Both the position numbers and the translations under genes were made by a program. The notes beneath the pieces were generated by a model. It worked only from the letters and a program-made list of their open reading frames with translations. It was not told the DNA's origin and did not search any database. Shown one piece after another: positions 60,237-64,000 of a DNA stretch of 64,000 bases. Source of the stretch: a virus. How positions within the stretch are numbered: the first letter of the stretch is position 1; each line of letters begins with the position of its first letter. The DNA is taken from positions 1 through 64,000 of IMG/VR virus record IMGVR_UViG_3300046167_000476; one strand, written 5' to 3'.

Positions 60237-60977
60237 ATTATACTTTATTTTTAAAGATCTGCCTCTATTACTGAGGAGGGCTATATTACCAACACCACTC
60301 ATCGCATTGCTCCATGCAGACGCTTTAGCTTGATTAGCTGAAGCTTCAGCCGCTTGCGCTTGTGATATTTGACTAGCTGCTCTATCAAGATCCATGTTAG
60401 TTCTATTTTCTTCGGCTTGAAACATAAACTGTTGACCAGCGGCTTCTGCTGCTTGCACTCTTTGACCCTCTGATATAGCTACGCTCTGCATACGTTGTTG
60501 TTCAGACATTTTAGCGTTCATTAAGTTTTGTTCTCCTTGAGCTCTTAGTTTTTCGTTTTGAGCTTCTTGCTGTTCTATGCTAGCCGCAACACCTTGTTTG
60601 CTTTGCAAAGCTGCTTGAGCTAAAGCAGTAGCTCCACCAGCTGAAGCACCTGTAGCTCTCAATGTGTCTAGTGTATTTGCTAAAGATATATCAGCTTGTT
60701 CTATTTGTATCTCAGCTGCTTTAGTTGCAACACCTAAGCTCTCAAATGGATTAGATAGTTGGCTACTAAGGTCAGTAGCTAAACTACTAAGATCTTCAGT
60801 AGAGGCGTATGGATTTGTTATCTCCTGTCTAGATTCTTTAATAGACTCTAACTCAGCCTCAGCTCTTTGCTTTTCTCCTCTAGCTCTCCTAGCTGCCTTA
60901 CCAGCTGCTCCTCCAGCTATAGCACCACCCGCTAAACTTGCTGCTGCTCCTACAGCCATTGCCGTTACTACACCCAT
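60135..60977 (-). CDS. Gly/Ala- and Gln-rich internal virion protein
   Basis: N-terminus VVTAMAVGAAASLAGGAIAG GAAGKAARRARGEKQRAEAE is a hydrophobic hairpin followed by a charged coil. The middle is a Gln/Ala/Glu coiled coil (VAASIEQQEAQNEKLRAQGE QNLMN). The real gene probably ends near 60240: the final part of the ORF (MSYRNPQIIVDRSAE...) is the start of the next gene. Typical ejection-apparatus composition. Confidence 0.6.
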   Translation of the reverse strand: MGVVTAMAVGAAASLAGGAIAGGAAGKAARRARGEKQRAEAELESIKESRQEITNPYASTEDLSSLATDLSSQLSNPFESLGVATKAAEIQIEQADISLANTLDTLRATGASAGGATALAQAALQSKQGVAASIEQQEAQNEKLRAQGEQNLMNAKMSEQQRMQSVAISEGQRVQAAEAAGQQFMFQAEENRTNMDLDRAASQISQAQAAEASANQAKASAWSNAMSGVGNIALLSNRGRSLKIKYNMSYRNPQIIVDRSAEIWAQGVSKIGDIVSAGIT

Positions 60978-60980
60978 AAT

Positions 60981-61385
60981 TTATATTTTTTTTACTAATT
61001 CCCTAGAAGACTTGCTGTCTACGTTCCAACCAAGCTCTTCGTGTATATTTATTAATGATTCATTTCTACCTATAGAGAACATATACTTTACACCATTACT
61101 TCTACAAACTTCTTCAGCTGCATTTATTAAAAGCGCTATAGCTTGTTTTCTGTCAGCTTCTCTATAATCAGGATTAGATACAACCCATTCTAGTAAAGCT
61201 CCCTTAGAGTTAGTGTAATATATGAAACCCGCCACAATAGGCACGTCTTTTTCAACCATTAAACCTCCTTTACCATTATCAGGTAAAAAATCTCTAGGTG
61301 GATTTTGCCATTCAGGCCATTCATCCCACCAAGAACATAAGGTTTCCCAGTCGCTCTCTTTTAATTTTCTAATATTTAATTGCAT
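60981..61385 (-). CDS. GNAT-family acetyltransferase-like protein
   Basis: 134 aa. NIRKLKESDWETLCSWWDEW (N-terminal GNAT strand-helix), LEWVVSNPDYREADRKQAIA LLINAAEEVCRSNGVKYMFS (acetyl-CoA loop region), HEELGWNVDSKSSRELVKKI (late strand). Common between structural genes of marine phages; substrate unknown, perhaps a virion or host protein. The AcCoA loop is weakly conserved (RKQAIA). Confidence 0.7.
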   Translation of the reverse strand: MQLNIRKLKESDWETLCSWWDEWPEWQNPPRDFLPDNGKGGLMVEKDVPIVAGFIYYTNSKGALLEWVVSNPDYREADRKQAIALLINAAEEVCRSNGVKYMFSIGRNESLINIHEELGWNVDSKSSRELVKKI

Positions 61386-61395
61386 TTAATTGTAT

Positions 61396-62769
61396 TTAAT
61401 AAGCAGATGTCACATAATCTGATGACACTGCAAATAATTCAAGTGGCAAACTTCTGTTGTCACTATCTGATTTTATTGTAACTGTTGAATAATAACCCTT
61501 AACACCAGTCATACTAGCACCAAATACAACTTCTCCAGTAGTAGCTGGACTAGAGTTAACTAAATTAGCGTAGTACTTACCTTCTTTTTTATCAAACCCA
61601 GCATGTACTTTTACTCCATAAGTTGGATCTATATAAGCACCATCGTCAAAACTTAGCACAGGTTTAGACGTGTCATTTGACTCAAAACTTCTAGCCGCAT
61701 TAAAGCTTGAAACTTCCCAGCCATTAGAGCCTTCGTAGTTCACAGTTTTAAATACTTTTGATGTACTAGGGCTTGGATTAAACACGAACTCTATAGATGA
61801 ATCGTATTGAAATCCGTATAAGTTATTTCTAAGTGCTGTTGGTGAATAGTGTTGCCATAATTTACCGCTTTTAACAGAGTAGTAATTACTACCTAAGCTA
61901 AAAACCTGCTCTGGGTTGTAGTCAAAGAAACTAGTCCAACCAAGTACAGCTTCGTCAAAAGACAATGTATTATAACTACTTGTTTTTTGTAAGCTTAAAA
62001 CATACTGCTTATTATGAATATCCCAAGCTCCAATAGCTTTTCCAGGTATAGATATATTATCTAAAGTTGATAATTCATCTCTAAAATAATCAACCATACC
62101 ATAGTTAGATATTTCAGTTATACCATCTCTTGATAATCTTAAAACAGCATTTCTATTTTTATCTGTAAAGTATTTTCTATAACCATATACAGCAAAGCTT
62201 TCTGGGTTTTTACTTATACCGAAGTTTCCTGCGTAAGGTACTATTTGACCTATAACTAAGTTAGATGAAGTAACACTACCGCCTCCTTCAGCGGAGTATA
62301 TAGCGTCTTTATCTATCAATGCTCTACTGACTTTATTTTCTTGAAATACAATTAAGTTAGTGTCTTCAGCATAAAGCTTTTGTATACTACCATTAGCTGG
62401 ATCTACGGACTTTGTTATATCTTTACCAACACTAAATACATTAGTATCGTTTACACCTGTTCTAGAGTTAAATATACCTGAGTATATCATTGAGTTAGAT
62501 CTAGTTGATGAGTTAGGCTCGTCTTCAACTAAATAAGCTCTAACACCGTAAGACACGTTTGTATTGTTGTAACCTCCTCTAATCCTAGCTTCTTCAACGT
62601 AGTAACTATAGTTTTGATTAACTGTGTTTGATGCTAAAACAGGGTAACCTACCAGCCTACACCTGCTAGGTACACCAGTGGATCCGTTCCAAACAGGAAC
62701 ATTACTATCGTTCTGAGTCTTCTTTAAGATAAAAGAGTTAAAAAACTTAACTTCTATTACTGCCGCCAT
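61396..62769 (-). CDS. Large tail/neck protein, beta-propeller-like part, 457 aa
   Basis: SIQKLYAEDTNLIVFQENKV SRALIDKDAIYSAEGGGSV, GNFGISKNPESFAVYGYRKY FTDKNRNAVLRLSRDGITEI and SNYGMVDYFRDEL are hallmarks of a structural protein conserved in marine and crAss-like phages. Followed by F-N-P-S-P-S and E-G-S-N-G-W motifs and a C-terminus ELFAVSSDYVTSAY. In relatives these regions occur in one very large protein with the N-terminus seen at 1-1616; here a stop separates it from 62803-64000. Confidence 0.7.
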   Translation of the reverse strand: MAAVIEVKFFNSFILKKTQNDSNVPVWNGSTGVPSRCRLVGYPVLASNTVNQNYSYYVEEARIRGGYNNTNVSYGVRAYLVEDEPNSSTRSNSMIYSGIFNSRTGVNDTNVFSVGKDITKSVDPANGSIQKLYAEDTNLIVFQENKVSRALIDKDAIYSAEGGGSVTSSNLVIGQIVPYAGNFGISKNPESFAVYGYRKYFTDKNRNAVLRLSRDGITEISNYGMVDYFRDELSTLDNISIPGKAIGAWDIHNKQYVLSLQKTSSYNTLSFDEAVLGWTSFFDYNPEQVFSLGSNYYSVKSGKLWQHYSPTALRNNLYGFQYDSSIEFVFNPSPSTSKVFKTVNYEGSNGWEVSSFNAARSFESNDTSKPVLSFDDGAYIDPTYGVKVHAGFDKKEGKYYANLVNSSPATTGEVVFGASMTGVKGYYSTVTIKSDSDNRSLPLELFAVSSDYVTSAY

Positions 62770-62802
62770 TGTTTTATAATTACTTGTTGATTAGATAAAT
62801 TA

Positions 62803-64000
62803 CTAAAAAGGTTCAGGATCATTTACTTCTTCAAAATTAACACTAAATGTTTTTGTAACACTTAAGTTTGATGGGCTACCACCATCCTCTAGCTTTAGCT
62901 GAAAAGTTCCATCACCTACAGATGTTTGATTAGTATTTATAACCGATACACCATCTGTTGTATCTATCTCAAAACTACCAGCACCAGATTGTGCACTTAT
63001 TGAAAATATTAAATTATCTGTTGATTTACCACCAGCTGGGTTCGAACCGTTTACACCTGTTGCTTTACCGGTAGGTGTACCACCTACTAAAGGTACGTCT
63101 CTAGCGCCTTTAGATAACATTATAGTGTCATTATTGTTGTTGCTTATAATAGGAACTATATTTGTTAATGATTGATTTAGTTTAGAAACATTGCTTGTTG
63201 CATCTCCATCGCTTATAACGACTGAAAAAACAAAATTAAAAATATTCTTAAGGCTGTTGGTGTCGTAGTAAAAATACTCGCCATCTGCTGTTTTCACCTT
63301 AAAAGAGTTATTAGTTGATGAACCGGCATTTCTAATTAGGTTGAATCTTGAAGTAACATCTTCGTTAGCGCTGTTAGTTACACTCATCGTAGCACTGTAT
63401 ATACCTGAAATGCTACCACCTAGAACATCTTGAAACGCAAAATCACCTGTTATATCTTGCTCATCACTCATGTTTTCTGAGTGGTTATAGATCCATCCAG
63501 ATATAAGAGCTGCTTGAGTACTACCTTGATTTATAGCTTGATTTAACTCGGATACTAAACCAGAGGTTGAAGTCTCCCAGTATATATCAAGTCTAGATGT
63601 CACTGGTTTTGTTTCTAGTATAGACAAATTGTCAAACTTAGTGTAAACCCAGCTATTAGTATAAGCACTGTTTATTGCGCCAAACTGATTATCAGAGTCT
63701 TGAGACGTTATTAGTTCCGCTATAAATGGATTAGATTCCGATCTATAAAACGCATAATAAGGATTGTTACTGTTTGTAACTGGAGGTGCTGTACCTGTGG
63801 CATCAAAATCTGCAACGTCAAATAAATCAAATAAATTTTCTATAGTGTTTGTTGTAAAAGATTTTCTACCTGGAAAATATTGTGCATTTTTTCCTGGATA
63901 TGTTCCTGGATTAAATGTAGGATCTGCTAAATCTACCCTACCAAAAAGTACTACAGAACTTCTAAACTGCTTATCTTGAGGTCCCACCTCAGTTAAATCT
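62803..64000 (-). CDS. Large neck/tail protein, C-terminal part, runs off the window
   Basis: Open at the right edge (no start inside). TEVGPQDKQFRSSVVLFGRV DLAD, then LETKPVTSRLDIYWETSTSG LVSEL, and a C-terminal cadherin-like domain (IDTTDGVSVINTNQTSVGDG TFQLKLEDGG). Reading from base 1 to base 64000 keeps the frame (LITDI then DLTEVGPQDK), so it is most likely the other half of the gene at 1-1616. The GTG near 63987 is probably not a start. Confidence 0.75.
   Translation of the reverse strand, partial: DLTEVGPQDKQFRSSVVLFGRVDLADPTFNPGTYPGKNAQYFPGRKSFTTNTIENLFDLFDVADFDATGTAPPVTNSNNPYYAFYRSESNPFIAELITSQDSDNQFGAINSAYTNSWVYTKFDNLSILETKPVTSRLDIYWETSTSGLVSELNQAINQGSTQAALISGWIYNHSENMSDEQDITGDFAFQDVLGGSISGIYSATMSVTNSANEDVTSRFNLIRNAGSSTNNSFKVKTADGEYFYYDTNSLKNIFNFVFSVVISDGDATSNVSKLNQSLTNIVPIISNNNNDTIMLSKGARDVPLVGGTPTGKATGVNGSNPAGGKSTDNLIFSISAQSGAGSFEIDTTDGVSVINTNQTSVGDGTFQLKLEDGGSPSNLSVTKTFSVNFEEVNDPEPF

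Noticed and set aside
63039-63048. GGTTCGAACC resembling a tRNA T-loop
   Set aside because: It lies within the coding sequence of the neck/tail protein and there is no acceptor stem or anticodon arm around it.
1-64000. Assignment to crAss-like phages
   Set aside because: Capsid, portal and neck proteins look related, but the large RNA polymerase and DNA polymerase genes typical of that group are absent, so only a distant relation is supported.

Overview
The window is almost certainly a tailed-phage genome, about one-third GC. It carries portal, terminase large subunit, major capsid protein, scaffold, neck proteins, tail fibres, holin, endolysin and a phage replication and nucleotide-metabolism set. 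The host is probably a marine member of the Bacteroidetes (Flavobacteriia). A secreted protein has a signal peptide ending in FSQE, typical of that group. Start codons are preceded by A/T-rich leaders such as TAAATAATAAACTATG rather than by a Shine-Dalgarno sequence. The capsid and neck proteins resemble, from memory, families of uncultured marine phages and of crAss-like phages. The two window ends fall inside what looks like one gene: the N-terminal part is at 1-1616 and the C-terminal part at 62803-64000, in the same frame. The contig is therefore probably circular or circularly permuted, with at most a small piece missing.

Layout. There are two opposed transcription units. The late unit is on the minus strand. 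It runs from 30856 down to 1 and, by the circular reading, from 64000 down to 49006. In transcription order it holds tail fibres (30.8-20.2 kb), GroEL/GroES and a winged-helix protein (19.2-17.0 kb), a lysis region with M15 endolysin, HExxH protein and 3-TM holin (16.5-13.9 kb), a tandem GroES-like protein, terminase, portal, scaffold, capsid and neck proteins (13-0 kb), then the large neck/tail protein, a GNAT acetyltransferase, internal virion proteins and two giant virion proteins of 1357 and 1565 aa (64-49.8 kb). The early unit is on the plus strand, 31189-48852. It starts with a dense cluster of tiny genes driven by repeated copies of one promoter-like motif. It then holds DNA ligase, an HTH protein, a sigma-like factor, ERF annealing protein, a PD-(D/E)XK exonuclease, an SSB-like protein, primase-helicase, a dCMP hydroxymethylase/thymidylate synthase-family enzyme, GIY-YIG-MazG, a T7 endonuclease I-like nuclease and class I ribonucleotide reductase (nrdB, nrdA). 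The two units converge on a bidirectional terminator at 48932-48962 and diverge from a 332-bp regulatory region at 30857-31188. I see no DNA polymerase and no RNA polymerase.

How it works together (inference). Early promoters turn on small host-takeover proteins. The sigma-like factor and the HTH protein probably switch expression to the late unit. Ribonucleotide reductase, the hydroxymethylase/TS-family enzyme and MazG-type enzymes reshape the nucleotide pool. Primase-helicase, SSB, ligase, exonuclease and ERF replicate and recombine the genome, apparently with a host polymerase. The phage chaperonin set probably folds virion proteins.

Sequence quality. Conserved genes (terL, groEL, both fibres, an internal virion protein, a 40-aa protein and a DNA-metabolism gene) are broken by single-base indels, several of them an extra base in a G/C or A/T run. 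They are best read as sequencing or assembly errors. I list the open fragments and say where they join. The observations most worth checking are the promoter family, the three-copy palindromic element, the hydroxymethylase signature, the HAD phosphatase and sigma-like domains inside giant virion proteins, the tandem GroES protein, the GC-rich patch in terL and the possible structured RNA at 34407-34622.
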